A DNA stretch of 36,066 nucleotides from Methylobacterium ajmalii (lineage in GTDB: Bacteria; Pseudomonadota; Alphaproteobacteria; Rhizobiales; Beijerinckiaceae): NCBI RefSeq assembly GCF_016613415.1, contig NZ_JACWCT010000136.1, forward strand, positions 1 through 36,066, in the 5' to 3' direction. The position numbers were made by a program, and so were the translations under genes. The notes below the pieces were generated by a model. The model was not told the origin of the DNA, did not search any database, and saw only the letters and a list, made by a program, of their open reading frames with translations. Every line of letters begins with the position of its first letter. Position 1 is the stretch's first letter. Positions 16,883 through 25,052 of the stretch are shown one piece after another.

Positions 16883-18298
16883 TCAACCCGCCGCCCTCCG
16901 CCCGTCCCGGATCGTCGGCCCGGTCTCGGCGAGGTCCCAGAACAGGCCGGCCATCAGCCCCAGCGCCTCGCGGGTCGAGGGGCCCAGCAGGTGCTCGTCG
17001 GGGGCGTGCTGCGAGCAGGCCGGGTAGGAATGCGGCACCCACAGGGTCGGCAGGCCGAGGATCTCCGAGAAGGCGTCGTTCGGCAGCGAGCCGCCGAGAT
17101 TCGGCAGCAGCGCCGGGCGCTTGCCGGTGCTGGCCTCGATCGAGGCGAGCGCCCAGCCCACCCAGGGATCCTCGACCGGCAGCCGGGTGGCGCGAAATAC
17201 CTCCGAGCGGGTCGCCCGCACCTCGACCATGGGGAAGCCCGCCGCGTCGAGGTGCCGGCGGATCGCCGGCACGACGCCCTCCCAGTCGGTGCCGACGACG
17301 AAGCGCAGCTGCATCGTCGCCTTGGCCGAGGGCGGCACGGCGTTCTGCGGGCCATCCGGATCGCCGCACTTGAAGGCCAGCACTTCGAGGGTGTTCCAGC
17401 CGAAGACCCGCTCGGCCGGGCTCAGGCCCGGCTCGCCCCAGCCCTCGTCGATCGCAGGCGCGTTCGGGTCGCCCCCGACCGTGATGTCGGCGAGCGCGGC
17501 GCGCACGCCGTCGGGGATCGGCGGCGGGCGCAGGGCGTCGAGGAGGATTTGTCCGCGCCCGTCGACGAGGCTCGCGATGGCGCTCGCCAGCACGGTGCCG
17601 GGGTTGCGCAGCAGCCCGCCCCAGTTGCCGGAATGGTGGCCGCCCTCGCGCAGGTCCGCGACGAGCTCGAAGGTGACGCCGCCGCGCGAGCCGAGGAACA
17701 GCGTCGGCCGCCCGGCCTCGATCCGCGGCCCGTCGGAGGCGATGAGGAGGTCGGCGGCGAGCGCGTCCTTCTCGGCGCGGCAGACCGCGTGCAGGCCCGG
17801 CGAGCCCGCCTCCTCGCCCATCTCGACCAGCAGCGTGACGTTGAAGCCGAGCTGTCCGCCGCGGGCCTGCATCACCGCCTCGAGGGCGGCGAGGTTGATC
17901 AGGTGCTGGCCCTTGTTGTCGGCGGTGCCGCGCCCGTACCAGCGCTCGCCCTCGACCACGACGTCGAGCGGGTGCAGGCCGGCGCGCCACTGCTCGGGGT
18001 AGTTCCGCACCGTGTCGCCGTGGCCGTAGGTCATCACCGTCGGGAGGTCGTCGCCCTCGTGCCGGGTGGCGATCAGGAACGGGCCGCGGCCCGCCTGCGG
18101 GTTGTCGAGGAGGCGGGTCGCGAAGCCGAGCCGCGTCACCGCCGGGATCATGAACTGCGTGAGGTAGGCGGCGAGCGCCGGCCCCTGGTCCGGGGCCTGG
18201 CTCTCGGTCGGCAGGGCGACCGCCCGGCGGAGCACGGCGAGGAAGCCGCCGTCGTCGTAGTGCCGGTGGGCCAGCGCGATGGCGTCGCGTCGCGACAT
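16883..18298 (-). CDS. M20 family metallopeptidase (dipeptidase/deacylase)
   Basis: 471 residues from the ATG at 18298 (MSRRDAIALAHRHYD). The di-zinc site of the M20 family is complete: YGHGDTV (His93, Asp95), GRGTADNKGQ (Asp127, bridging), the catalytic pair in EMGEEAGSPG (Glu162, Glu163), ASDGP (Asp189) and a C-terminal SQHAPDEH histidine. Between these lies the dimerisation lid with the EGGHHSGNWGG stretch. The subgroup is close to ArgE/DapE/carnosinase-like peptidases; the natural substrate is unknown. It is cytoplasmic, with no signal peptide. A frame open further upstream is not protein-like. Confidence 0.92.
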   Translation of the reverse strand: MSRRDAIALAHRHYDDGGFLAVLRRAVALPTESQAPDQGPALAAYLTQFMIPAVTRLGFATRLLDNPQAGRGPFLIATRHEGDDLPTVMTYGHGDTVRNYPEQWRAGLHPLDVVVEGERWYGRGTADNKGQHLINLAALEAVMQARGGQLGFNVTLLVEMGEEAGSPGLHAVCRAEKDALAADLLIASDGPRIEAGRPTLFLGSRGGVTFELVADLREGGHHSGNWGGLLRNPGTVLASAIASLVDGRGQILLDALRPPPIPDGVRAALADITVGGDPNAPAIDEGWGEPGLSPAERVFGWNTLEVLAFKCGDPDGPQNAVPPSAKATMQLRFVVGTDWEGVVPAIRRHLDAAGFPMVEVRATRSEVFRATRLPVEDPWVGWALASIEASTGKRPALLPNLGGSLPNDAFSEILGLPTLWVPHSYPACSQHAPDEHLLGPSTREALGLMAGLFWDLAETGPTIRDGRRAAG

Positions 18299-18847
18299 GG
18301 GAACTCTCTTTGGTTCTGAGCGGGCGGAGAGACGGCGCCCGCGCACCACCCACCCGCACGCGGCCGGTTTCGATCGTCCGTAGCGGCGTCGGGCCCGCCC
18401 GGTCGAGGGCTGCGTCCGTCCGCCTGGGCGCGTTGCCGCGACTTGCACCATGCCAGGATGTTGCGCAGATCCGGTCGCAGCAAGACGAATTCGGCGATGG
18501 CTCCGTTGCCGAGACGGCAAGGCACGGCGATGCCGACCACGGCGTTGCGCTGCGTCCCGACTGCGCGCGCGGCGGCGCTGCCGCCGATCGGGGAGCGGGG
18601 AGCCACCCCGGACCGCGTCGAAGCTCTGGCCGCGGCGGGGCGGTCCTGCCTGCCGCGCGCCGTCGCGTGGCGGCCCGCATAGGCCGGACGTTCTAGTCTG
18701 TCCGTCGATCGAGCCATTTTTTTGAGCTTGGATTAGGCGGTATAAGGACTATATCCACGATCATTCCAAAACAAACATAGTTTCTTTGAGCAAATAAAAA
18801 CAAAATTAATCTTCGTTCGACGATAGGTCGGGCCGCGAGAGGAACTT
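18299..18847. other. Intergenic region upstream of the chemoreceptor
   Basis: About 550 bases between divergent genes. Bases 18300-18700 are GC-rich with only short unconvincing frames. Bases 18710-18840 are strikingly AT-rich (runs of T and A, e.g. ttttttt at 18717-18723) and probably hold the chemoreceptor promoter. No clear sigma-70 or sigma-28 pair was assigned. A GAGAGGA ribosome site precedes the ATG at 18848. Confidence 0.5.
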
Positions 18848-20623
18848 ATGCCTATTTTTGTCCCGGAGATGCGTCGGAAGCGGCGCCGGCCGGGCTTCTT
18901 GCGCCGCAACGGAGACCGATTCCCCATGCTCGCCCAGCTCCCGCACCTGCCCGCGATCTCCCTCGCCGTCCGCAGCGGCGCGATCGGGACCCTCGTCCTG
19001 GCGTCGGCGGTCGCCGTCCTTGCCGGGATCACGATGCAGGACGTGGAGGCGGAGATGCGGCATCAGGCGGCGAGCGCCCTCGACGGTGGCCTTCGGCTGC
19101 TGAAGCAGACTCTCGTCGACGAGGGCGGCTCGACCGTCTTCGCGGTGCGGGACGGAGCGCTGACGGTCGGCTCCCACGTCGTCGGGGCCGCCGAGCCCGC
19201 CGTCGACCGGGTGCGCGCGGTCCTGGGCGGCACCGCGACGGTGTTCCTCGGCGACATGCGGGTTGCCACCACCATCACCAATCCCGACGGTTCGCGGGCG
19301 GTCGGCACGCGGCTCGCGCCGGGGCCCGTCCACGAGGCGGTGCTCGGCCGGGGCGAGACCTATCGCGGCGAGGCCGCGATCCTCGGCGTCCCGCACCTCG
19401 CCGTCTACGAGCCGATCCGAGACGCCGGCGGGCGCGTCGTCGGCATCGTCTATGCCGGGGTGAAGAAGAGCGAGTACTACGCGCTGATCGACGGCATCCG
19501 GACGAAGTCCGCCGGGCTCGCCGCGGCGCTGGCCCTGGCCGGGGCCGGCATCCTCTGGCTCAGCCTCAGGCGGGCCGTGGCTCCGCTGCACGCACTCGAC
19601 CGCGCCATGCGCCGGCTGGCGGCCGGGGACGTCGCGACCGCCATCCCGGGCGCGGGCCGGCGCGACGAGATCGGCACGATGGCCGCCGCCGTCCAGGTGT
19701 TCAAGGACGGCCTGGTCCACGCCCGGGCGCTGGAGGCGGAGACGGTGCGGACGCGCGCTTCGGCCGAGGCCGAGCGCCGGGCCGGCATGCGCCGGATGGC
19801 GGACGCCTTCGAGCAGGCGGTCGGCGGGATCGTCGGCCAGGTCTCGGCCTCGGCCACCGACCTCCAGGCCACCGCCCGGGCGATGTCCGCGACCGCGACG
19901 CAGACCGCCGCGCAATCGACCGCCGTCGCGGCGGCGGCCGAGGAAGCTTCGTCGAATGTCGGCACGGTGGCGGCGGCGGCCGAGGAGCTCGGCGCCTCGG
20001 TCCAGGAGATCGGCCGCCAGGTCGACGGCTCGGCCCGGCTCGCCCGGGTCGCCGTGGCGGAGGTCGGCGAGAGCGCGGCCCGGGTCCGCGCCTTGACCGA
20101 GGCGACCGCGCGCATCGGCGACGTGGTCGGGCTGATCGCCTCGATCGCCGCGCAAACGAACCTGCTCGCGCTCAACGCCACCATCGAGGCCGCCCGCGCC
20201 GGCGTGGCCGGCCGCGGCTTCGCGGTGGTCGCCTCGGAGGTGAAGGAACTCGCCGGCCAGACCGCGAAGGCGACCGCCGAGATCACCGGCCAGATCGCGG
20301 CGATCCAGGCCTCGACCGGCGAGGCGGCCGAGGCGATCGGCGGCATCACCGCGCGGATCGAGGAGATCGCGGGGGTCGCCACCTCGATCGCCGCGGCGGT
20401 CGAGGAGCAGGGCGCGGCGACCCAGGAGATCGTCCGCAACGTCTCCCAGGCGGCGGCCGGCACCGGCGAGGTCACCGGCACCATCGCGGGCGTGGCGGGC
20501 GCCGCCGAGGAGACCGGGGCGGCGGCCTCCCAGGTCCTCGCCTCGGCCTCGGCCCTGTCGCGCCAGTCCGAGCATCTCTCGGCCGAGGTGGCGCGCTTCC
20601 TCGCCACCGTCCGGGCGGCGTGA
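18848..20623 (+). CDS. Methyl-accepting chemotaxis protein with periplasmic Cache sensor
   Basis: 591 residues. TM1 at about 44-62, a periplasmic Cache-type sensor at 65-215 (MRVATTITNPDGSRAVGT, then HLAVYEPIRDAGGRVVGIVY), TM2 at 220-240, HAMP at 241-293 and a signalling domain at 320-591. The highly conserved hairpin tip (IAAQTNLLALNATIEAARAG) spans 433-452. It senses an external small molecule and controls CheA; the Cache type often binds carboxylates or amines. The ATG at 18848 has a good ribosome site; an ATG at 18926 would remove a 26-residue basic leader. A diverged copy of its last 68 residues occurs as an orphan at 33520-33726. Confidence 0.95.
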   Translation: MPIFVPEMRRKRRRPGFLRRNGDRFPMLAQLPHLPAISLAVRSGAIGTLVLASAVAVLAGITMQDVEAEMRHQAASALDGGLRLLKQTLVDEGGSTVFAVRDGALTVGSHVVGAAEPAVDRVRAVLGGTATVFLGDMRVATTITNPDGSRAVGTRLAPGPVHEAVLGRGETYRGEAAILGVPHLAVYEPIRDAGGRVVGIVYAGVKKSEYYALIDGIRTKSAGLAAALALAGAGILWLSLRRAVAPLHALDRAMRRLAAGDVATAIPGAGRRDEIGTMAAAVQVFKDGLVHARALEAETVRTRASAEAERRAGMRRMADAFEQAVGGIVGQVSASATDLQATARAMSATATQTAAQSTAVAAAAEEASSNVGTVAAAAEELGASVQEIGRQVDGSARLARVAVAEVGESAARVRALTEATARIGDVVGLIASIAAQTNLLALNATIEAARAGVAGRGFAVVASEVKELAGQTAKATAEITGQIAAIQASTGEAAEAIGGITARIEEIAGVATSIAAAVEEQGAATQEIVRNVSQAAAGTGEVTGTIAGVAGAAEETGAAASQVLASASALSRQSEHLSAEVARFLATVRAA

Positions 20624-20950
20624 AGCGCGAGGCGCGAGGCGCGAGGCCCGGACCGGCGCGGAGCGCGACGGCGGCGATGCCGCAAAGATGTCTCGGGCGC
20701 GGGCGAGTCGTGCGCGATGTCGTCGTCGGCCCGGCGACGGCATCTCCGCCGCGGCGGAGTTGACGTGCCCCACCCGCTTGACGATGATCGGAGCCACGGG
20801 CCGCCGGGATGCTGGCGATGCGCCCGGCGAACCGGCGCCGCGTGCCGGGCTCGACTGGGCGGACGGTTTCCGCCCGGCGCGATCGACGGGGTTTCGCTTG
20901 GTCTCCCATCCGTTCGACGAGAGGCGCGCCGTACGGACCATCGCGCGCCG
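20624..20950. other. Intergenic region with short tandem repeat
   Basis: 327 bases. Immediately past the chemoreceptor stop, the unit gcgcgag is repeated three times in a row (about 20626-20646). The rest has no gene I can support and carries the candidate promoter of the downstream DUF350 operon. Confidence 0.5.
20760..20788 (+). promoter_or_regulatory. Candidate sigma-70 promoter for the DUF350/DUF1190/ATP-grasp operon
   Basis: TTGACG at 20760-20765, a 17-base spacer, then GATGAT at 20783-20788. The -35 is five of six and the -10 four of six against consensus, with ideal spacing. It is 163 bases upstream of the DUF350 start. Confidence 0.35.
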
Positions 20951-21349
20951 ATGACCTCGATCGCCGGGCTGCCCGATTTTCTCGTCTATCTCGGCACGGC
21001 CGCGCTCCTGACCGGCCTCTATCTCGTCGTCTACACCTTCGCCACGGCGCATAACGAGCTGGCGCTGATCCGGCGGGACGTGACCGCGGCCTCCGTCTCC
21101 CTCGGGGGCAGCCTCGTCGGCTTCGCCCTGCCGCTGGCGGTGGCGATCTACAACGCCCGCTCGGTCCTCGACTGCCTGGTCTGGGGCCTCGTCGCCCTGG
21201 TGGTGCAGGTCGGGATCTACTGGCTGGTCCGCCTCGCCCTGCCGGACCTGTCGCGGCGGATCGAGGAGGACCGGATGGCCGCGGCGGTGCTGCTCGGCGC
21301 CGCGTCCCTGGCCGGCGGCGTCGTGAACGCCGCCTCGATGACCTATTGA
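20951..21349 (+). CDS. DUF350 family inner-membrane protein (YjfL-like)
   Basis: 132 residues with four hydrophobic helices at about 9-30, 48-69, 72-97 and 108-130. The block TAASVSLGGSLVGFALPLAVAIYNA is characteristic of the DUF350/UPF0719 repeat (E. coli YjfL). The start ATG at 20951 is the only one leading directly into the first helix. It is first of three genes that match the yjfL-yjfM-yjfC order; DUF1190 starts 8 bases downstream. The molecular role is unknown, possibly a membrane partner of the ligase. Confidence 0.85.
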   Translation: MTSIAGLPDFLVYLGTAALLTGLYLVVYTFATAHNELALIRRDVTAASVSLGGSLVGFALPLAVAIYNARSVLDCLVWGLVALVVQVGIYWLVRLALPDLSRRIEEDRMAAAVLLGAASLAGGVVNAASMTY

Positions 21350-21357
21350 GGCGAGCG

Positions 21358-22053
21358 ATGGGCGACGCACCCGGCCGGGATCCCGGCAAGGACGCCGAGG
21401 CCGAGTCCGTCCGGCGCATGAAGCGCTCGGCGACGATCTCCCTGGTGCTGGTCGCCGGGGCGGGGGCGGCGGCCTTCGGGCTCGCCCGCCTCGATCCCTC
21501 GCAGCGCGAGGAGGACGCCCTGGTCTACGGCACAGTCGGTGCCTGCATCGCCGAGGGCCGGCGCAAGCCCGAGGATTGCACCGCCGCCGAGGCGGCGGCG
21601 CGCCGGGCCTACGCGGCGACCGCGCCGCGCTACGAGACCCTCGCCGATTGCGAGCGTCACCACGGACGCGGCGGCTGCGTGCCGGGCGCGACGGTGACGG
21701 CGGAGGCGCAGGACCGCTCCCTGCCGGCGATGGCCGCCTTCATGCTGGGACCGGAGGGGCAGGACCTGCCGGCCCAGCCGCTCTACGCCCACGCCCCGGA
21801 GGAGGAGCGGGAGGCGCAGGGTGGCGCCCATGGCGGCTCCCACGGCGGGCACGGGCTCGGCTACTGCACCGGCACGGGCGCCCGGATCGTGCCGGTCTCC
21901 GGCTCCTCGCGGGTCCACGTCCCGTCCACGGTCGCCCGCGCCCCGGCGACGGCCCCGCGGCTGATCGCCCGCGGCGGCTTCGGCGGCACCGGGCGGGCTG
22001 TGGCGGCCGCGGGCGGGCACGGGACCGGCCATGCCGGCGGGTCCGGCGGCTGA
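21358..22053 (+). CDS. DUF1190 family secreted/membrane-anchored protein (YgiB/YjfM-like)
   Basis: 231 residues from the ATG at 21358 (a TTG at 21346 is an alternative). After a 20-residue charged leader there is one hydrophobic helix (ATISLVLVAGAGAAAFGL, about 24-41), so the rest is probably periplasmic. Landmarks of the family are D-A-L-V-Y-x(3)-G-A-C, a Cys-rich middle (EDCTAAEA, LADCERHHGRGGC) and Y-x-H-A-P. The C-terminal third is remarkably rich in Gly and His (QGGAHGGSHGGHGLGY, then RGGFGGTGRAV and GGHGTGHAGGSGG). No lipobox Cys is seen. Its stop overlaps the ATP-grasp gene start by one base. A role as substrate or partner of that ligase is inferred from conserved pairing. Confidence 0.82.
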   Translation: MGDAPGRDPGKDAEAESVRRMKRSATISLVLVAGAGAAAFGLARLDPSQREEDALVYGTVGACIAEGRRKPEDCTAAEAAARRAYAATAPRYETLADCERHHGRGGCVPGATVTAEAQDRSLPAMAAFMLGPEGQDLPAQPLYAHAPEEEREAQGGAHGGSHGGHGLGYCTGTGARIVPVSGSSRVHVPSTVARAPATAPRLIARGGFGGTGRAVAAAGGHGTGHAGGSGG

Positions 22054-23219
22054 TGCGCCGCGTGGCGACGCCCGAGCGGCCCGACTGGCGCACGCACGCG
22101 GCGCGTGCCGGCTTCCACTTCCACTCCTTCGACGGCGCGCCCTACTGGGACGAGAGCGCCTACTACGCCTTCGGCCTCGCCGAGATCGAGGAGGAGATCG
22201 AGGCGCCGAGCCGGGCGCTGCACGACCTCTGCCTCGCCTTCGCGGCCCGCGCGGTCGAGGACGAGCGCATCCTCGCCTCGCTGCGGATCCCCGAGCATGC
22301 CTGGGACGCGATCCGGGCGAGCTGGCGCCGGGGCGATCCGGCGCTCTACGGGCGGCTCGACCTCTCCTACGGCGGCACCGGACCGGCCAAGCTCCTCGAA
22401 TACAACGCCGACACGCCGACCGCCCTCTACGAAAGTGCGGTGTTCCAGTGGCTCTGGCTCGAGGACGGGCTCGCCCGCGGCCGCCTGCCGGCGGGGTCCG
22501 ACCAGTTCAACGCCCTGCACGAGCGGCTGGTCGCGCGACTCGCCGCCATCGGGCGCCGGCTCGGCACGTCGAGCCTCGCCTTCGCGAGCTTTCCCGACGC
22601 GCCGGAGGATCGCGGCACGGTGGCCTACCTGCAGGATTGCGCCCTCCAGGCGGGCCTCGCCGCCCCCTTCCTGCCGGTCGAGGCGATCGGGCTCGACGGG
22701 GACCGGTTCGTCGACGAGGCCGGGTCCCCGATCGACGCCCTGTTCAAGCTCTATCCGTGGGAATGGATCTTCGCCGATCCGTTCGGCCGGGCGGTCGGCG
22801 CCGCGCCGACCCGCTTCATCGAGCCGCCCTGGAAGGCGGTGCTCTCGAACAAGGGGCTGCTCGCCCATCTCTGGGCGATGGCGCCGGGCCACCCGAACCT
22901 GCTGCCGGCCTATTTCGAGGAGGACCCGGACAAGGCCGCCCTAGGCGCGAGCTTCGTGAAGAAGCCCCTCTACGCCCGGGAGGGCGCCAACGTGCTGATC
23001 GTCGAGGACGGCGCGGTGGCGGCCCGGGCCGAGGGGCCCTACGGCGCCGAGGGCTTCGTCCGCCAGGGCCTCGCGCCCCTGCCGCGCTTCGAGGGGCGCC
23101 ACGTCCTCGTCGGCAGCTGGATCGTCGGCGACGAACCCGCCGGCCTTTGCCTGCGCGAGGCCGACGGGCTCATCACCACCGACCGCGCCCGCTTCGTGCC
23201 GCACGTCATCGACCCGTGA
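22053..23219 (+). CDS. Glutathionylspermidine synthase-like ATP-grasp ligase (YgiC/YjfC family)
   Basis: 388 residues, the length of E. coli YgiC/YjfC. It contains only the synthetase half of glutathionylspermidine synthase, with no N-terminal CHAP amidase. Recognised blocks are LLEYNADTPTALYES (114-128), FKLYPWEWIF (231-240), the ATP-binding FVKKPLYAREGANV (301-314) and SWIVGDEPAGLCLREADGLI near the end. Such enzymes form an amide bond between a carboxylate and an amine using ATP; YgiC-type members do not make glutathionylspermidine detectably, and their substrates are unclear. The start overlaps DUF1190, showing strong coupling. The cluster therefore looks like a ligase with a membrane and a secreted partner. 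Confidence 0.9.
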   Translation: MRRVATPERPDWRTHAARAGFHFHSFDGAPYWDESAYYAFGLAEIEEEIEAPSRALHDLCLAFAARAVEDERILASLRIPEHAWDAIRASWRRGDPALYGRLDLSYGGTGPAKLLEYNADTPTALYESAVFQWLWLEDGLARGRLPAGSDQFNALHERLVARLAAIGRRLGTSSLAFASFPDAPEDRGTVAYLQDCALQAGLAAPFLPVEAIGLDGDRFVDEAGSPIDALFKLYPWEWIFADPFGRAVGAAPTRFIEPPWKAVLSNKGLLAHLWAMAPGHPNLLPAYFEEDPDKAALGASFVKKPLYAREGANVLIVEDGAVAARAEGPYGAEGFVRQGLAPLPRFEGRHVLVGSWIVGDEPAGLCLREADGLITTDRARFVPHVIDP

Positions 23220-24020
23220 TCCGGCCCGTGCCCGTACGCAACGCCCCTCGGGTGGGCGCCGCCGCCTCGGACTGGTCGACCCCTCTCTCGTTCTGATCCC
23301 GACGTCGTCACGCCCGCAATCATGGATTTTGCTCCGCTCAACGACGCGCCGTGATCGATGGGATCGTGTCTGGGTTGTTGGGAAAGACTTCCGGATTTCG
23401 CATCGTGGCGCAATGACTGCCGGACCAGTTCCATTGGGTTCGGCAACGGCGATAAGGCTACGGCGATCAGGCTGCGCGCGGCTCCGCGGCGGTTCGATCG
23501 GTGCGGGTGATGGCGACCCCGGCTATCGCGCGCGTACTCCCGATCAGCGAATCGCACCAAAACCGGAACCGCCGCGCGAGATGCGGCGTCGAAATCGGCG
23601 TTCTCTCATGTGATCCGATTGAAAATCGACATCATAGAATATTTTATAAAAACTAATCTATTTTCGTAGATATCATCCGCTCATGGAGCCTGTTCGACTG
23701 GCGACCACACAACCGCAAGGGGGGTCTGTCCCGCCTTCCACCTCATCCTGAGGTGCGAGCGCAGTGAGCCTCGAAGGACGGCTCCAGTGATCTCAGAGGC
23801 TTGTGGAGCCCTCCTTCGATGATCGCGTGCGATCTCCGATCGCCAACACCTCGGGATGAATTTGCCGACGGGATAGACTGCGTCGATCGGTCGAACGGGC
23901 TCAGAATTCCTCGTCGATGGGATAAGTCTATGAAAAAAAATCGAAAATCATCATTCACAATCTAGAAAGGCCCTGAGACCCGGAAGCGCTGAGGTGAGCA
24001 AGAATCGCCCGATTGCGCCG
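23220..24020. other. Long intergenic region with AT-rich patches and a repeat copy
   Basis: About 800 bases between the ATP-grasp gene and the convergent CobW gene. No convincing gene was found. Bases 23610-23690 and 23925-23965 are AT-rich (an A8 run at 23933-23940) against a GC-rich background, and 23741-23860 holds repeat copy A. The short frames at 23360-23560 are not recognisable and may be degraded remains. No clear terminator was found for either gene. Confidence 0.5.
23741..23860. repeat. Palindromic intergenic repeat, copy A
   Basis: A 120-base element with nested inverted arms. The outer pair is tcatcctgaggtg (23743-23755) and cacctcgggatga (23847-23859), one mismatch. The inner pair is cgaaggacggctcca and tggagccctccttcg, one mismatch. 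It shares arms, order and spacing with copy B at 27568-27707. This is a REP/intergenic-cruciform type element. Confidence 0.8.
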
Positions 24021-25052
24021 TCACTCCCCCTCCAGTGCCTCGACCCGTGGCACCCCGGCGCCCGCCCGCATGAACGGGCTCGCCGGCGCCCGCGGCGCGA
24101 AGCGGAACAGGCCGGTCGGGGCCACCTCCTCCAATTCGCCCGCCTCCAGGTCGCGGGCGATCACCACCAGGAAGGCCGGTACGTCCTCGCCCGGCCGGCC
24201 GAAGGGGCGGGGACGCGAGAACAGCGTGCCGACGCTCTCGACCAGCAGCGGTCGGTCGGACTCGAGCGCCGGCACCAGGCCCTTGAGGCGAAGCAAGCGC
24301 TCGCCGAGGTGGCCCGCGAGGTTGTCGAGCCAGGCCGCCAGATCGTCGTAGGGGAGGGGGGCGGACGGCCGCGCGAGCCAGACCGCGACGCGCGGATGGG
24401 TACCGGCGGGTTCCGCCCGGAGCAGCGCCGGATCGAGACCGGCGCCGGGCAGCGGCGCGAAGGCGGCCGCCACCGCCGCGCTCCGGTCGGGATCGGCCAC
24501 GATCGCGGCGAGCGGGTTGAGGCCCGCGACCGCGGCCCGGGCCTGCGTCACGCGGCCGGGCGGTGCCGCGTCGAGCTTCGTCACGACGATGCGGTGGGCG
24601 GCGGCCCATTGCGCGGCGGCCTCGGCGAAGGCCGCGGAATCGGGCCCGCGCAGGGCATCGTAGGTGGCGAGGACCGAGACCCGCATCGGAAAGCCGGCGA
24701 GGCCGGCCAACTGACGCAGGACCGGGCCCGGCTTCGACAGGCCGCTCGTCTCCAGCACGATGCGTCGCAGCGGCCCCGACGCCTCCGGCCGCTCGGCGGC
24801 GAGCAAAGCCTCGACGGTGCGGGCGAGGTCGCTGGTCATCTGGCAGCAGACACAGCCATTCGCCAGCATCGTCATCGGCACGTCCCCCCCGCTCTCGCGC
24901 AGGATCAGCCCGTCGAGCCCGATCTCGCCGGCCTCGTTGACGATGATCGCGGTATCGGCCGCCTCGGGACGAGCCAGGCAGTCGCGCAGCAGCGTCGTCT
25001 TCCCCGAGCCGAGGAAGCCGGTGAGGACGACGAAGTCGAGGACGTCGCTCAC
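24021..25052 (-). CDS. CobW/G3E family GTPase (putative metallochaperone)
   Basis: 343 residues from a GTG at 25052 that overlaps the amidohydrolase stop by four bases. Walker A is GFLGSGKTT (12-20); the family metal site C67-V-C69-C70 lies in LANGCVCCQ; ETSGLSKPGPV (101-111) and TKLD (158-161) complete the GTPase. The C-terminal CobW_C domain ends with FRFAPRAP. There is no His-rich insert. G3E GTPases deliver zinc, cobalt, nickel or iron to metalloenzymes. The coupling to a metal-dependent amidohydrolase suggests it loads that enzyme, but this is inference. It is the last gene of the reverse-strand island. Confidence 0.9.
   Translation of the reverse strand: MSDVLDFVVLTGFLGSGKTTLLRDCLARPEAADTAIIVNEAGEIGLDGLILRESGGDVPMTMLANGCVCCQMTSDLARTVEALLAAERPEASGPLRRIVLETSGLSKPGPVLRQLAGLAGFPMRVSVLATYDALRGPDSAAFAEAAAQWAAAHRIVVTKLDAAPPGRVTQARAAVAGLNPLAAIVADPDRSAAVAAAFAPLPGAGLDPALLRAEPAGTHPRVAVWLARPSAPLPYDDLAAWLDNLAGHLGERLLRLKGLVPALESDRPLLVESVGTLFSRPRPFGRPGEDVPAFLVVIARDLEAGELEEVAPTGLFRFAPRAPASPFMRAGAGVPRVEALEGE

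Noticed and set aside
18310..18717. Short overlapping frames between the M20 peptidase and the chemoreceptor
   Set aside because: All are Arg/Ala/Pro-rich, lack ribosome sites and have no recognisable domain.
23329..23613. Small frames in the 800-base gap after the ATP-grasp gene
   Set aside because: No ribosome site, no recognisable motif and no coherent composition. They could be decayed gene remains, but this cannot be supported.
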